DNA of 64,000 nt from Frigidibacter mobilis. Its GTDB lineage: Bacteria > Pseudomonadota > Alphaproteobacteria > Rhodobacterales > Rhodobacteraceae. This document shows positions 47,521-58,143 of this stretch, in pieces. The notes beneath the pieces were generated by a model. The model had not been told where the DNA came from. It did not search any database and saw nothing but the letters and a program-made list of their open reading frames with translations. The stretch's first letter is position 1. Every line of letters starts with the position of its first letter. The stretch is taken from positions 4,105,001 to 4,169,000 of the forward strand of contig NZ_CP012661.1 in NCBI RefSeq assembly GCF_001620265.1, in the 5' to 3' direction. Made by a program: the position numbers and the translations under genes.

Positions 47521-48672
47521 TCAGGGTTTCAGCGGCACAACCTTCGCCGACGCATCCGGCGCTAGTTCCTCGAAGTCGAAATTGTCCAGCCGCCGCGCCC
47601 GCCGCCCGGCTTTGTCGGCGGAAATCTTGATATCTTCGAGGTCCTTGGCGGCCTGCCCGAAATGCCGGTCGAGGTTGCCGACCCGCTCTCCCAGCCGTTC
47701 CACATCGGTATAGAGCATCGCCAGCTCCTTGCGGATCGCCCCCGCCTGCTCGCGCATCCGCGCATCCTTGAGCACCGCACGCATGGTATTCAAGGTCGCC
47801 ATACATGTCGTCGGCGACACGATCCACACCTTGACCCCGAATCCCTCGCGTACCAGTTCCGGAAAATTCCCGTGCAGTTCCGCATAGATAGCTTCCGACG
47901 GCAAGAACATCAGCGCGCCATCCGCGGTCTCGCCCTCAATGATATAGCGCTCTGCAATCGCCCTTATGTGGCTACGCACCGCGATTCGCAGCATCCTTTG
48001 CGCCTCGATGGTCTGGCTCTGGTTCTCGGCCCGCCGCAGCGCCTCATAGGATTCCAGCGGGAATTTCGAATCGACCACGATCGGCCCCGGCGGCTTGGGC
48101 AGGTGAATCAGGCAATCGGCCCGCCGCCCGTTGGAAAGCGTCGCCTGCATCGTGTAACTATCTGACGGCAAAGCCTTCTGCACGATGTCATGCAGCTGGA
48201 TCTCGCCAAAGGCACCGCGGGTCTGCTTGTTCGACAGGATATCCTGCAGCCCCAGAACGTCGCCCGACAGCTTCTCGATCTTCGCCTGCGCCCGGTCGAT
48301 CGTCTCCAGCCGCTGCTGCAGATCCCCCAGGCTCCGCGCCGTCCGCGTCGCCGTCCCGTGCAGGCTGTCGGTCATCCCCCGGCTCACATCGGCCAGCCGC
48401 GCCTCCATCAGTGCCAGCATCCGCGCCTGACTGGCCGCCTGTGCCTCGGACACGTGATGCAGCCCCCCCGCCAGCTGCTGCTGCCCGTCCGACAGGCCCT
48501 GCACCCGGTTGCCAAGCGCCATCAGCAAGGGCTCCAGCCGCTGCGCAGACCGCCCGGCAGAGCGCATCATCAGCAGCACCAGAAGCACCAGAAGCAACAA
48601 AAATACCAGCCCGCCACCGATCAGCACGGCCGGGTCCGTCAGGGCAAGCTGTTGTCCGGCAACGGAAATCAT
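47521..48672 (-). CDS. rmuC: DNA recombination protein RmuC
   Basis: A 383-residue protein with one N-terminal membrane helix (about 14-34, [20 protein letters not shown]), a long coiled coil (about 35-150) and the RmuC nuclease-like domain (about 160-350), including [40 protein letters not shown] and [11 protein letters not shown]. RmuC limits inversions between short repeats. The open frame reaches 48741, but the ATG at 48672 overlaps the mutL stop (ATGA) and is the start used, so it is coupled to mutL. Both act in genome stability. Confidence 0.95.
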   Translation of the reverse strand: MISVAGQQLALTDPAVLIGGGLVFLLLLVLLVLLMMRSAGRSAQRLEPLLMALGNRVQGLSDGQQQLAGGLHHVSEAQAASQARMLALMEARLADVSRGMTDSLHGTATRTARSLGDLQQRLETIDRAQAKIEKLSGDVLGLQDILSNKQTRGAFGEIQLHDIVQKALPSDSYTMQATLSNGRRADCLIHLPKPPGPIVVDSKFPLESYEALRRAENQSQTIEAQRMLRIAVRSHIRAIAERYIIEGETADGALMFLPSEAIYAELHGNFPELVREGFGVKVWIVSPTTCMATLNTMRAVLKDARMREQAGAIRKELAMLYTDVERLGERVGNLDRHFGQAAKDLEDIKISADKAGRRARRLDNFDFEELAPDASAKVVPLKP

Positions 48673-50498
48673 CGGCGCCCGAACAGCCGCTCGATATCGG
48701 CCAGCTTCAGCTCCACATAGGTGGGCCGGCCGTGGTTGCACTGGCCCGAATGCGGCGTCGCCTCCATCTCGCGCAGCAGCGCGTTCATTTCCTCGGGCCG
48801 CATCTGCCGCCCCGACCGGACCGAGCCGTGGCAGGCCATGCGGCTCAGAACCGCGTCGATCCGCGCCTGCAATTGCTGGCTGTCGCCCAGATCGGCCAGC
48901 TCATCCAGAATGTCGCGGATCAGCGCCGCGGCGTTGATCGTACCCAGAATCGCCGGCGTTTCCCGCACCGCGACCGCGCCGCCCCCAAAGGGCTCCAGCA
49001 CCAGCCCAAGCCGCGCCAGTTCCGGCGCCAGCTCCAGCAGCCGCGCCGCATCTCCTTGCGAAAGATCGACAATTTCCGGGATCAGCAGGGCCTGTGCCGG
49101 CACGCCGTTACCCGCCCGCTGCGCCTTCAGCCGCTCATAGACCAGCCGTTCATGCGCCGCGTGCTGATCGACGATGACCATCCCGGTCTCGGTCTGCGCG
49201 ATGATGTAATTCTCGTGCAACTGCGCCCGCGCCGCGCCCAGCGGCAGGCCGGCCGGGGCCGGCTCCGGCATCTCGTACCGCGCCGAAGCCTCGGCCAGTT
49301 CCGGCGCCAGCGCGGGCTGCGGTGCCTGGAACTCCCAGGCCGTCCGCACCGCACCCAGCGAGGGCCGGTCCATCTGGTAAACCCTTGGCGCGCCGACCGT
49401 TTCCGGCCGCATCGCCCCCAGCGTCTCGCCCGCCACGGTGCTGGACGCCCGGTGCCCCGCCCCCGCAAGTGCATGGCGCAGCGCCGAGACGATCAGCCCC
49501 CGCGCTATCCCCGGCTCGCGGAACCGCACCTCGGCCTTGGCCGGGTGCACGTTCACATCCACCGCCTGCGGATCGCAGGTTAGAAACAGCGCCGCCGCCG
49601 GGTGCCGGTCGCGTGACAGGAAATCCATATAGGCCGCCCGTAGCGCCCCGATCAGCAGCTTGTCGCGGACCGGACGGCCGTTCACGAACAGGAACTGCTC
49701 CACCGCCGCGCCCCGCGAATAGGTCGGCAGCGCGGCATAGCCGGTCAGCCGCATCCCCTCGCGCTCGGCGTCGATCGGCAGGGAATTGTCGGCAAACTCG
49801 CGCCCCAGAATGCGCGACAGCCTTGCCTGCAAGGCACCGAACAGCTCCCCCTGCTCGGCATCGGCGCGCAGGATCACCCGGCCCTCGCCGCCGCTTTCGT
49901 CGCGCAGGGTGAAGCCGACATAGGGTTCCGCCATCGCCAGCCGCCGCACCACATCGGCAATCGCCTGCGCCTCGGCCCTATCGCCGCGCAGGAATTTCAG
50001 CCGCGCGGGGGTGGCATAGAAGAGGTCGCGCAGCTCCACCACCGTGCCGCCGCTCAGCGCCGCGGGCCGCACAGCCTCCTCGCGCCCACCCGCAACCGCG
50101 ATCCGCGCCGCCTCGGCGCCCTCGACGCGCGAGGTGATGGTCAGCCGCCCGACGGCGCCCAAGGAGGGCAGCGCCTCGCCGCGAAAGCCGAAGCTGTGGA
50201 TCGCCAGCAGGTCCGACCCGTCGATCTTGGATGTGGCATGGCGCGACAGCGCCAGCGGCAGGTCGGCCGCGCTCATCCCGCAGCCATCATCCGTCACCCG
50301 GATCAGGGTCTTGCCACCATCGGCATAGGCCACCTCGATCCGCCGGGCACCTGCATCAAGTGCATTCTCCACCAGTTCCTTCACTGCCGAGGCGGGGCGT
50401 TCCACCACCTCGCCGGCGGCGATGCGGTTCACCGCAGCCTCATCCAGCTGGCGGATTACCGGGCGGGCCAGGGACATATGGGGGGTGGGCACGTTCAT
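48669..50498 (-). CDS. mutL: DNA mismatch repair protein MutL
   Basis: Mismatch-repair ATPase of 609 residues. The GHKL ATPase motifs are [32 protein letters not shown] and [10 protein letters not shown]. The C-terminal dimer domain contains [12 protein letters not shown], which fits the MutL endonuclease motif DQHA-x2-E-x4-E, together with [12 protein letters not shown] and QCNHGRPT, so this MutL should itself nick DNA. That suits organisms without MutH. It is cotranslated with rmuC. Confidence 0.97.
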   Translation of the reverse strand: MNVPTPHMSLARPVIRQLDEAAVNRIAAGEVVERPASAVKELVENALDAGARRIEVAYADGGKTLIRVTDDGCGMSAADLPLALSRHATSKIDGSDLLAIHSFGFRGEALPSLGAVGRLTITSRVEGAEAARIAVAGGREEAVRPAALSGGTVVELRDLFYATPARLKFLRGDRAEAQAIADVVRRLAMAEPYVGFTLRDESGGEGRVILRADAEQGELFGALQARLSRILGREFADNSLPIDAEREGMRLTGYAALPTYSRGAAVEQFLFVNGRPVRDKLLIGALRAAYMDFLSRDRHPAAALFLTCDPQAVDVNVHPAKAEVRFREPGIARGLIVSALRHALAGAGHRASSTVAGETLGAMRPETVGAPRVYQMDRPSLGAVRTAWEFQAPQPALAPELAEASARYEMPEPAPAGLPLGAARAQLHENYIIAQTETGMVIVDQHAAHERLVYERLKAQRAGNGVPAQALLIPEIVDLSQGDAARLLELAPELARLGLVLEPFGGGAVAVRETPAILGTINAAALIRDILDELADLGDSQQLQARIDAVLSRMACHGSVRSGRQMRPEEMNALLREMEATPHSGQCNHGRPTYVELKLADIERLFGRR

Positions 50499-50548
50499 GA
50501 CACCAGAATTAGCATGGCTGCACAGATTCGGCCATGCCCCGGCCCCGC

Positions 50549-51862
50549 TCAGTTCGACGATTCAAGCCCCACCGGCCGCCCCGCCACCACGAAACGCAGA
50601 TCGTCCGGGTGCAGCCGTTCCGCCGCCACGCGGGCGATATCCTCCAGCGTCACCGCCTCCACTTCCGCATTGCGGGTGTTGACGTAATCGGCCGGCAGAT
50701 GGTCCAGCTGCATTCCCACCAGGATGTCGGCGATCTGGCCGTTGCCGTCGAAGCGCAGCGGGTAGGAGCCGGTCAGGTAGGTCTTCGCCGCCTCCAGTTC
50801 TTCCACGGTCACGCCGCCCGCTGCCGCCCTGGCCCATTCGGCCCGCACCACCTCGATGGCCTCGGCCACCCGCTCGTTCGACGAGGCAAAGCTGCCCTGC
50901 CAGGTTTCGGCATGGTCGCGCGGCACGATGTAGGAATAGACGCCATAGGTCAGCCCACGCGCCTCGCGCACCTCCTGCATCAGCCGCGAGGAAAAGCCGC
51001 CGCCGCCCAGGATCTGGTTGAGGATATAGGCCGGGAAGAAGTCGGGATCGTCCCGCGCCAGTCCTTCCTGGCCGAAGACGACCACCGATTGCGGCGTGTC
51101 GAAGTCAACCACGGTCACGCCGCCGGTCAGGCCCATCTCTGCCCGGTCCGGCAGGGGCGCGCCGGTTTCGGGCAGATCCCCCAGCAACTCGTCCAGCAAC
51201 GCGCCCAGATCCGCGGCGGTGATATCCCCCACCGCCGACACCACCACCCTGTCGCGGGCGATGGTGCGGGCCTGCGCGTCCAGCATGTCCTCGCGCGTCA
51301 GCGCCGCCACGCTGTCCAGCGTGCCATCGGACACCGAACCGTAGGGGTGGGCACCGAAGGCCAGCGCATTGAAGGCGCGCCCGGCCAGGGCGCCCGGGTT
51401 CTGCTCATCCGACTGCAGGCCCGACAGCACCTGTCCACGCACCCGCTCCACCGCGTCCGCGTCAAACCGCGGTTCGGTCAGTGCCAGCTTCAGCAGATCG
51501 ACCGCCGCGTCGCGGTTCTCGGTCAGCATCCGGGCCGAAACCGACAACGTGTCGTCGCCCGCCCGGAACCGATAGCTGGCCGCCAGCGCCTCGCGCGCCT
51601 CGGCAAAGCCCTGCGCGTCCAGATCGCCGGCGCCTTCCTCGATCAGCGCGGTCATCAGGTTGATGGCGCCGCGCTTGCCCGGCGCATCCAGGCTGGCGCC
51701 GCCGCGAAAGCGCAGCTCAAGCGCCACGAAGGGGATCGAGTGATCCTCGACCAGCCAGGCCTCGATCCCGCCAGGGGAGGTGACTTCCTGAATTTCCACC
51801 GCCGCATCGGCAGGGCAGGCAAGCAGCAGCGCTGCACAGGCCGCGAACAGGGTGCGCATCAT
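50549..51862 (-). CDS. M16 family peptidase-like protein, non-catalytic partner
   Basis: A 437-residue exported M16 (insulinase-like) protein. It starts with a signal peptide ([20 protein letters not shown]). In place of the zinc motif HxxEH there is [19 protein letters not shown], so this subunit cannot bind zinc in the usual way, while the second-half block [23 protein letters not shown] is kept. It is paired with an active M16 gene immediately upstream (ATGA overlap), giving a two-subunit enzyme like mitochondrial processing peptidase or PqqF-type complexes. Substrate unknown; periplasmic. Confidence 0.92.
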   Translation of the reverse strand: MMRTLFAACAALLLACPADAAVEIQEVTSPGGIEAWLVEDHSIPFVALELRFRGGASLDAPGKRGAINLMTALIEEGAGDLDAQGFAEAREALAASYRFRAGDDTLSVSARMLTENRDAAVDLLKLALTEPRFDADAVERVRGQVLSGLQSDEQNPGALAGRAFNALAFGAHPYGSVSDGTLDSVAALTREDMLDAQARTIARDRVVVSAVGDITAADLGALLDELLGDLPETGAPLPDRAEMGLTGGVTVVDFDTPQSVVVFGQEGLARDDPDFFPAYILNQILGGGGFSSRLMQEVREARGLTYGVYSYIVPRDHAETWQGSFASSNERVAEAIEVVRAEWARAAAGGVTVEELEAAKTYLTGSYPLRFDGNGQIADILVGMQLDHLPADYVNTRNAEVEAVTLEDIARVAAERLHPDDLRFVVAGRPVGLESSN

Positions 51863-53256
51863 TCCATCACCTCCACGGGGTCTGCGGCAGCCGGGTCGGG
51901 CATCGTGCCGGGCTGCAACGGCGCAGCACCGGGTTCGCTCTGCATCAACCAGCCGGTGACCGCCCGGCGCTTGTCGAACACTTCGGCCGCCGCGGCCATC
52001 ACATCGGCCTCTGTCACCGCCTCCAGCACATCCGGCCAGGCCTGGACATCCGCCACCGTCAGGCCAGAGGTCAGCGCCGCGCCATAACGGCGGGCAAGAC
52101 CATCGACGCTGTCGCGGGCATAGATCTCGTCGGCGCGGATCTGGGTCTTGATCCGCGCGAACTGCGCGGCATCGACACCTTCGGTCATGAACTGCTCCAG
52201 CCCCGCATCCAGCGCGGCCTCGGCCTCGGCAAGGCTGACCCCCGGCGCCGGCACCACGACCAGCCCGAAGGTCGTCGCGTCCAGCGACACCGCATCGTAG
52301 AAGGCCGACGTATAAAGCGCGACCTGCGACTCGAAGCTCAGCTTGCGCCCCAGCACCGAGGTCTGCTGGTTGCCGCCCAGCAGATCGGCCAGCAGCGTCA
52401 GCGCCGCAGCCTTCTCCTGCGCGCCGGCATCGCGCTCCGGCGCCAGATAGGTGCGCACGATATAGGGCTGCGCCACCCGCGGGTCGGAAAACTCGATGCG
52501 CCGCTCGGCCAGTTGCGGCGGCTCGCTGGGGCGCCGCCGGTCCGGCAAGCCGGCAGAGGGTTCCAGCACCCCGTAATGCTCTTCCGCCAGCTGCCGCACC
52601 TCGGCAGGCTCCACATCGCCCGCCACCACAAGCACGGCGTTGTTGGGGGCATAATACAGGCGATACCAGTCCAGCGCATCCTGACGGCTCAGCTTCTCCA
52701 TCTCGTGCCGCCAGCCGATGATCGGGATGCCATAGGGATGGTTCAGGTACTGCGCCGCCAGCCGCTGTTCGGAAAACAGTGCAGAGGGCTCGCTGTCGGT
52801 GCGCTGGCTGCGCTCTTCCAGGATCACCGCACGTTCGGTCGTCACATCGTCTTCGGACAGGATCAGATCGCGCATCCGGTCCGCCTCCATCTGCATCACG
52901 AGGCCAAGCCGGTCGGCGGCGATGCGCTGGAAATAGGCGGTGTAGTCCTGCGAGGTGAAGGCATTGTCCGACCCGCCATTCGCCTCGACAATGCGCGAGA
53001 ACTCCTTGGGCGCGATGTCATCGGTGCCCTTGAACATCAGGTGTTCCAGAAAATGCGCCACGCCCGACACGCCAGGGCGTTCATCCGCGGCGCCGATCCG
53101 GTACCAGACCATGTGGGTGACGGCCGGGGCACGGTGATCCTCGATCACCACGACCTCAAGGCCGTTCTCCAGCGTGAAGGTGGTCACATCCTCTGCCGCG
53201 GCGGGCGCCGCCATAAGCAAGGCCAGTGCCCCCCCCCACAGATGCCTGATCCCCAT
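51859..53256 (-). CDS. M16 family zinc metallopeptidase, catalytic partner
   Basis: A 465-residue exported zinc peptidase. It has a signal peptide (MGIRHLWGGALALLMAAPAAA) and the inverted zinc motif HFLEHLMFKGT (HxxEH at 68-72), with the third ligand Glu in ERAVILEERSQR further on. The second half contains the RxxY-like GRKLSFESQVALYTSAF segment. The open frame starts at 53292, but the ATG at 53256 has GGAGGG at good distance and begins the signal peptide. Works with the following non-catalytic M16 gene. Confidence 0.94.
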   Translation of the reverse strand: MGIRHLWGGALALLMAAPAAAEDVTTFTLENGLEVVVIEDHRAPAVTHMVWYRIGAADERPGVSGVAHFLEHLMFKGTDDIAPKEFSRIVEANGGSDNAFTSQDYTAYFQRIAADRLGLVMQMEADRMRDLILSEDDVTTERAVILEERSQRTDSEPSALFSEQRLAAQYLNHPYGIPIIGWRHEMEKLSRQDALDWYRLYYAPNNAVLVVAGDVEPAEVRQLAEEHYGVLEPSAGLPDRRRPSEPPQLAERRIEFSDPRVAQPYIVRTYLAPERDAGAQEKAAALTLLADLLGGNQQTSVLGRKLSFESQVALYTSAFYDAVSLDATTFGLVVVPAPGVSLAEAEAALDAGLEQFMTEGVDAAQFARIKTQIRADEIYARDSVDGLARRYGAALTSGLTVADVQAWPDVLEAVTEADVMAAAAEVFDKRRAVTGWLMQSEPGAAPLQPGTMPDPAAADPVEVME

Positions 53257-53351
53257 ACCGCTATCCCTCCGATGCGTCCGTCTGGCCCGCACCCTAGCTT
53301 TCCGCCGGGACAGCGCAAGACGGGTGACGCGGAAGTGAGCAGCGGCGGATG

Positions 53352-53897
53352 TCAGCGCGAGGTTTCGGCGGCCCTTGGCGGCGCGCCGACGGTGCGCACT
53401 CCCAGGGCGCGCCAGCGCTCCAGTTCGGCATACTGGTCCAGCGACAGCGGCTTGTAGGCCTTGAAGTAGATGTTCAGATTGAACACCCGCTCCAACAGCC
53501 GGCCATCGTTGCGGCGGCGATAATCCAGATCCTCGGCCGCAAGCTGGGCGCGGATCGTGGGCGAGGAGCCAAAGCGCGCGGCATGGCCCACCAGCCCGCC
53601 ATCGCCCGCTGGCACGCCGGTTCGGCCAAGCGCGGCCGGGTTGCCGCCAAGCGCGGCCACAACATCCGCCTCGGGGGTCGGATCGGTGCGGTTGCTGCCA
53701 CCCGGTGTCGGTTCCGGCAGTGCGGCCACGTCGGTGGGCAGTTCCAGCGGCTTTGTCGGCAAGATGCCGAACTCATCGGCGCCGGCGCCCGTCTGGCGAA
53801 GGTTCATCAGCTCGGGGACGCGATTGCGGTCACCGCAGGCGGCCAGCGACAACAGGGTCGCGCCCGCAATCACGATGATGCCAAATTTCGCCCGCAT
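53352..53897 (-). CDS. DUF3035 lipoprotein
   Basis: A 181-residue lipoprotein with lipobox LAAC (Cys21). The mature N-terminal half is Pro/Gly/Ala-rich and probably disordered; the second half (RRRNDGRLLERVFNLNIYFKAYKPLSLDQYAELERWRALG) is the conserved DUF3035 end, which often closes with a Pro-rich tail. Function unknown; the gene sits between lspA and the M16 pair in many Rhodobacteraceae. Its lipid modification would need LspA, encoded just upstream. Confidence 0.9.
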   Translation of the reverse strand: MRAKFGIIVIAGATLLSLAACGDRNRVPELMNLRQTGAGADEFGILPTKPLELPTDVAALPEPTPGGSNRTDPTPEADVVAALGGNPAALGRTGVPAGDGGLVGHAARFGSSPTIRAQLAAEDLDYRRRNDGRLLERVFNLNIYFKAYKPLSLDQYAELERWRALGVRTVGAPPRAAETSR

Positions 53898-54008
53898 CGG
53901 CCTTCCCCCTTGCAGTTCCAGGCCCCTCTGGGCGCCCGGCCCATCTTGCCACCCGGCTCGTCTTAGCGCATGTTACGGCCCGCGTCACGGGGGCATCTTA
54001 CCCCCGGC

Positions 54009-54527
54009 TCAGCCCCGCCCGCCGCGCGGTTTTGCCGTATCCTTGCCCTGGCCGGCAAAGAGCACAAGCCCGATCGCACCGGCAAAGATTGCAATATCTG
54101 CCACGTTGAACGAAAACGGGTTGGCAATTCCCGGCACGCTCATGTTGAGGAAATCGGCCACCGCGCCATACAGCACCCGGTCCAGCACATTGCCAAGCGC
54201 GCCACCGATCAGCAGCCCGGCAGCGAGGCGGGCGCGCACCGGCTGCGGCTCGCGCCGCATCCAGATCCAGACCCAGGCCGAGATCGCCAGCGCCAATGCG
54301 ATCAGCACCCAGCGCATCACATCGGCCGAGTTGGAGAACAGCCCGAAGTTGATGCCCTGGTTCCACGCCATGCGGAACTGAAGCCAGGGCGGCAGCACGT
54401 CGATCTGCAGCTTGCGGTCCAGCTGCATCACATGGACCACAAGGTATTTCGACAGCTGGTCCAGCCCGAACACCGCCGCCGCCGCCCAGATGACAGCCCG
54501 CATCGACCTGGATTTGCCTTGCGCCAT
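54009..54527 (-). CDS. lspA: Lipoprotein signal peptidase (signal peptidase II)
   Basis: Integral membrane aspartyl protease that removes the signal peptide of lipoproteins after diacylglycerol transfer. The 172-residue protein has four membrane helices and the two catalytic Asp in [15 protein letters not shown] (about 120-134) and [13 protein letters not shown] (about 140-152). The conserved N-terminal [10 protein letters not shown] is present. The start at 54527 lies 9 bases after the purH stop, so it belongs to the purH operon. Confidence 0.97.
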   Translation of the reverse strand: MAQGKSRSMRAVIWAAAAVFGLDQLSKYLVVHVMQLDRKLQIDVLPPWLQFRMAWNQGINFGLFSNSADVMRWVLIALALAISAWVWIWMRREPQPVRARLAAGLLIGGALGNVLDRVLYGAVADFLNMSVPGIANPFSFNVADIAIFAGAIGLVLFAGQGKDTAKPRGGRG

Positions 54528-54536
54528 GCCCCGCCC

Positions 54537-56123
54537 TCAGTGCCGGAAATGGCGCATGGAGGTGAAGACCATCGCCAGCCCCGCGGCATCGGCAGCGGCG
54601 ATCACCTCGGCATCGCGCATCGACCCGCCGGGCTGGATCACCGCCGTGGCACCCACCGCCGCCAGCACCTCCACACCATCGGCGAAGGGGAAGAACGCAT
54701 CCGAAGCCGCCACGCAGCCTCGGGTCAGCGGCGCGGCCAGGCCCAGGGCCTCGGCCATGTCCTCGGCCTTGCGGGCGGCGATGCGGGTGGAATCGACGCG
54801 GCTCATCTGCCCCGCGCCCACGCCGACGGTGGCCCCGTCCTTCACATAGACGATGGCGTTCGACTTCACATGCTTGGCCACCCGCCAGGCGAACAGCATG
54901 TCGGCCAGTTCGGCATCGGTCGGGGCGCGCTTGGTCACCACCTTCAGGTCGGCCAACTGGATGCGGCCATTGTCCTTGCCCTGCACCAGGAAGCCGCCGC
55001 CCACCTGCCGGAAGGTCAGGATCGGTGCCGCCGGGTCGGGCAGCGCCCCGGTCGTCAGCAGCCGCAGGTTCTTCTTGGCGGCAAAGACCTGCATCGCCGC
55101 CTCATCCGCGCCGGGGGCGATCACCACTTCGGTGAAGATCCTGGCAATCTCCTCCGCCGTCGCTGCATCCAACGGGCGGTTCAGCGCCACGATCCCGCCA
55201 AAAGCCGAGGTGCGATCGCAATCATAGGCGCGGGTATAGGCCTCCAGCAGCGTGGCCCCGGTCGCAACCCCGCAGGGATTGGCATGCTTGATGATCGCGC
55301 AGGCGGGGGCTTCACCGCCGAATTCCGCCACCAGCTCGAAGGCGGCGTCGGTGTCGTTGATGTTGTTGTAGGACAGCTCCTTGCCCTGCCACTGCTTCGC
55401 GGTGGCCACCCCGGCCCGGCCGCTGCCATCGGTGTAGAAGGCCGCAGACTGATGCGGGTTCTCGCCATAGCGCAGGGTCTGCGCCAGCGTTCCGGCAAAG
55501 GCGCGGCGCCGCGGCGCGGCCTCTCCAAGCGCCGCCGCCATCCAGGTGCTGACCGCCGCATCATAGGCCGCGGTACGGGCATAGGCCGTCTGCGCCAGCC
55601 GCTGCCGGAAGGCCAAGCTGGTGCGGTCGTCATTGGCATCAAGCTCGGTCAGCAGCGCTGCATAATCCTCGACATCCACCACCACGTTCACGAACAGGTG
55701 GTTCTTCGCCGCCGCGCGGATCATCGCCGGGCCACCGATGTCGATATTCTCGATGCAGGTGTCATAGTCGGCGCCCTTGGCCACCGTCGCCTCGAACGGG
55801 TAGAGGTTGACCACCAAGAGGTCGATCGGGTCGATGCCGTGATCGGCCATCGCCGTCTGGTGTTCGGCATTGTCGCGTAGCGCCAGCAGCCCACCATGCA
55901 CCGCGGGATGCAGGGTCTTGACCCGGCCATCCATCATTTCCGGAAAGCCGGTCACGTCGGCCACGTCGCGCACGCTCAGCCCCGCCTCGCGTAGTAGCGC
56001 CGAGGTCCCGCCCGTGGACAGCAGTTCCACCCCCCGCGCCGCCAGCGCCCGGGCAAACTCCACCACGCCGGTCTTGTCGGAAACGGAAATCAGCGCACGG
56101 CGCAGGGAAACAAGATCGGTCAC
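54537..56123 (-). CDS. purH: Bifunctional AICAR transformylase / IMP cyclohydrolase
   Basis: Catalyses the last two steps of purine synthesis, AICAR to FAICAR to IMP, in the cytosol. The 528-residue protein has the MGS-like IMP cyclohydrolase domain (about 1-145, [37 protein letters not shown]) and the AICAR transformylase domain (from about 200, [51 protein letters not shown]). The start is GTG at 56123, with AAGGAC ahead; the longer frame back to 56228 is not supported by homology. It is 13 bases after the heparinase-like gene. Confidence 0.97.
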   Translation of the reverse strand: MTDLVSLRRALISVSDKTGVVEFARALAARGVELLSTGGTSALLREAGLSVRDVADVTGFPEMMDGRVKTLHPAVHGGLLALRDNAEHQTAMADHGIDPIDLLVVNLYPFEATVAKGADYDTCIENIDIGGPAMIRAAAKNHLFVNVVVDVEDYAALLTELDANDDRTSLAFRQRLAQTAYARTAAYDAAVSTWMAAALGEAAPRRRAFAGTLAQTLRYGENPHQSAAFYTDGSGRAGVATAKQWQGKELSYNNINDTDAAFELVAEFGGEAPACAIIKHANPCGVATGATLLEAYTRAYDCDRTSAFGGIVALNRPLDAATAEEIARIFTEVVIAPGADEAAMQVFAAKKNLRLLTTGALPDPAAPILTFRQVGGGFLVQGKDNGRIQLADLKVVTKRAPTDAELADMLFAWRVAKHVKSNAIVYVKDGATVGVGAGQMSRVDSTRIAARKAEDMAEALGLAAPLTRGCVAASDAFFPFADGVEVLAAVGATAVIQPGGSMRDAEVIAAADAAGLAMVFTSMRHFRH

Positions 56124-56136
56124 GGGGCCAGGTCCT

Positions 56137-57920
56137 TCAGAAATGAGTGGTGTCGTCGCGTTCCAGATCGCGGATGGCCGCGGGGGTATCTTGTGCCTTC
56201 GCCAAGGTCCAGCCAATCTGGCAGGCATAGTCCATAACCCGCGCAGACAGAACGATCTGCCGGGTGGCCCGCGGCTTCAGCCGCCCCCGCTCCAGATAGA
56301 CCGAAGGCTCCAGCCGCAGCGCCGCGGTGCCGTCATGGCGGAACACCCAGATCTCACCGCTTTTCAGCGCCATCGAGACAGCGGTGCCACCCATGTCCAG
56401 CGCCGCATCCACATCGGGATGCAGGTGAAAGCGGATGTCGAAGGGGATGCCCTGCAGCCCGGTACGGTCCATCAGCACATCGAAGCGCCGCCGATGCGCG
56501 CCGGTCAGCGCCCCCAGCGTATCCTCGCCGCGCAGCACCCGGCCGGTCGTGTCCAGCAGCAATTCGCGGACATGGGTCATGCCGTGGGTGGGGACATAGC
56601 CGTCATGGCCGGCGATCAGGCGGGTTCCGTCCTCGCCATGCTCCAGATCGACCCGCACCTCGCCCGGGGCATCGCCCAGCAGGCGGCGCCCGCCTTTCAG
56701 CACCAGCCCGTCGGTGCCGAGGCGGGCCGAGGAGAACCCCTCGATCCCCAGCGTCGAATGGCTGGGAGTGGCGCGGCCCGCGCGGTGCCAGTCCGGCCCA
56801 AACGCCACGCCCGATCCGCAGTTCACCACCAGCGGCCTGCGCCCCGAGGTCAGCTCGAAGGCCAGGGTCGAGGCATGGGCATTGGAGGACGCGGCCCCAT
56901 TGGCGGGCGGGCGGCATCGACGATGACCGTGCTGCGCCCGGCGGCAAGCCGGATATAGCCCATCGCCGGCCCCTCGGCCGGCACAGCCCGCACGCCCGCC
57001 GAGGCCAGCGCCTGATCCAGCCGCCCTTCCGTACCGCGCCCGCCGCCGTGGAACCGGGCCAGCCCGCCATCGGAATGGCGCAGGGCACGCAAGGTGGGCG
57101 CGATCCGCTCGATCGCCTGCAGATGCGCGGACTGCGGGCTGCGCCCCGCCTCGGCCAGCGCCGCGGCGGCCCAGGTCAGCAGGGTGAAGACCTCCAGCAA
57201 CTCCTCGGGGTTGCGGGTCGGGATGCCTCCCTGCGCGTCGATCTGGCTGGCGCATTCCTTGGCCAGCGCATTGGCCGCGGGGCCGACATGCCGCTCCATC
57301 CCGGTCAGCGCCAGGCCGGCATAGATCAGCCCGGTCAACGCCTCGAACCGCGGCAGGCCGGGGCGGGCGGTGTGCCAGCGGCGGGCAAGGAAGATGGTCT
57401 GCTGGCCGAGGCTGCGGAAATAGGCATCCGCCTCGGCCCGCTCGCGCCCGTTCAGCAGGAACAGGGCGTGGTTGATCCAGCGGATCAGCCGGCGCCCGGT
57501 CAGCTCCGGTGTCCAGCCCGGCCCGCGACCGCGGCCGAAACGGGTGATCCAGTCCCAGGTCCAGGCCTGCGCACGGGCGCGCGCCGGTCCATCGGCGACG
57601 GCGGCCAGGTCATCGAGCCAGCCGAAGCCGTGCAGCGCCTCCTCGAATGCCGGGGCGGGCATCGGCAGGTCCCATAGCGGCAGGGCCCTTGAACCGGCAG
57701 GGGTCTTGGCCTCGACCAGATAGCCTGCGAACATGAAGTTCCCGGCGCAAAGCTGCTTGCCGCGGGCAAAGGAGCCGATGGTCTTGGGTTCCGGCTGGCT
57801 GACAAAGCCCGTTGCCGGGCGCGCCTGCGTGGCAAGCCGCGCCGCCAGCCGGTGCATCAGGCGGATGCGCCGGGCTGTCCAGCCTTCGGGTTGGATCGCG
57901 CCTGCCGTGCCTTGGGTCAT
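56137..57920 (-). pseudogene. Heparinase II/III family protein, frameshifted
   Basis: A protein of about 594 residues when one C is restored near 56908-56912: the frame that ends at PMGPRPP then continues as APPANGAASSNAHASTLAFE. The N-terminal part is an alpha-helical toroid (WDWITRFGRGRGPGWTPELTGRRLIRWINHALFLLNG), and the C-terminal beta domain has the heparinase-like SHSTLGIEGFSSARLG and EDTTGR-like blocks, without obvious signal peptide. Such proteins in Rhodobacteraceae are linked to polysaccharide handling and always sit before purH. The frameshift looks like an assembly indel. Confidence 0.8.
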
Positions 57921-58045
57921 GGGGATTCGCGTGGGGTTCCGCGGGGTTTTTCGGGGACTGCTCGGGCTGAACCATAGCCACGGCGGGCGCCGCTGTCACC
58001 GCCAAAAGCCCTGCGGTGTGGCTGTCGTGCCTGCGGCGCAGGAAG

Positions 58046-58125
58046 CCGGGGGGCTGTCTGCCCCCCGGCCCCCCCGAGGATACTTTTCCAGCAAGAAGCA
58101 GGTTTCTTGCTGGGCCAAATATCCC
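58046..58125 (-). repeat. Dispersed intergenic repeat, copy 2 (inverted)
   Basis: Read on the minus strand: TTCTTGCTGG (58097-58088), then AAAAGTATCC, then GGGGGGG and a hairpin CCGGGGGGC / GCCCCCCGG (58068-58046). This is the same layout as copy 1 at 38315. On the plus side a second arm, TTCTTGCTGG (58104-58113) with CAAATATCCC (58116-58125), makes a 10-bp palindrome with the first. It lies in the gap between the heparinase-like gene and rsmB. Confidence 0.7.
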
Positions 58126-58143
58126 CGCCGGAGGCTCCGGCCG

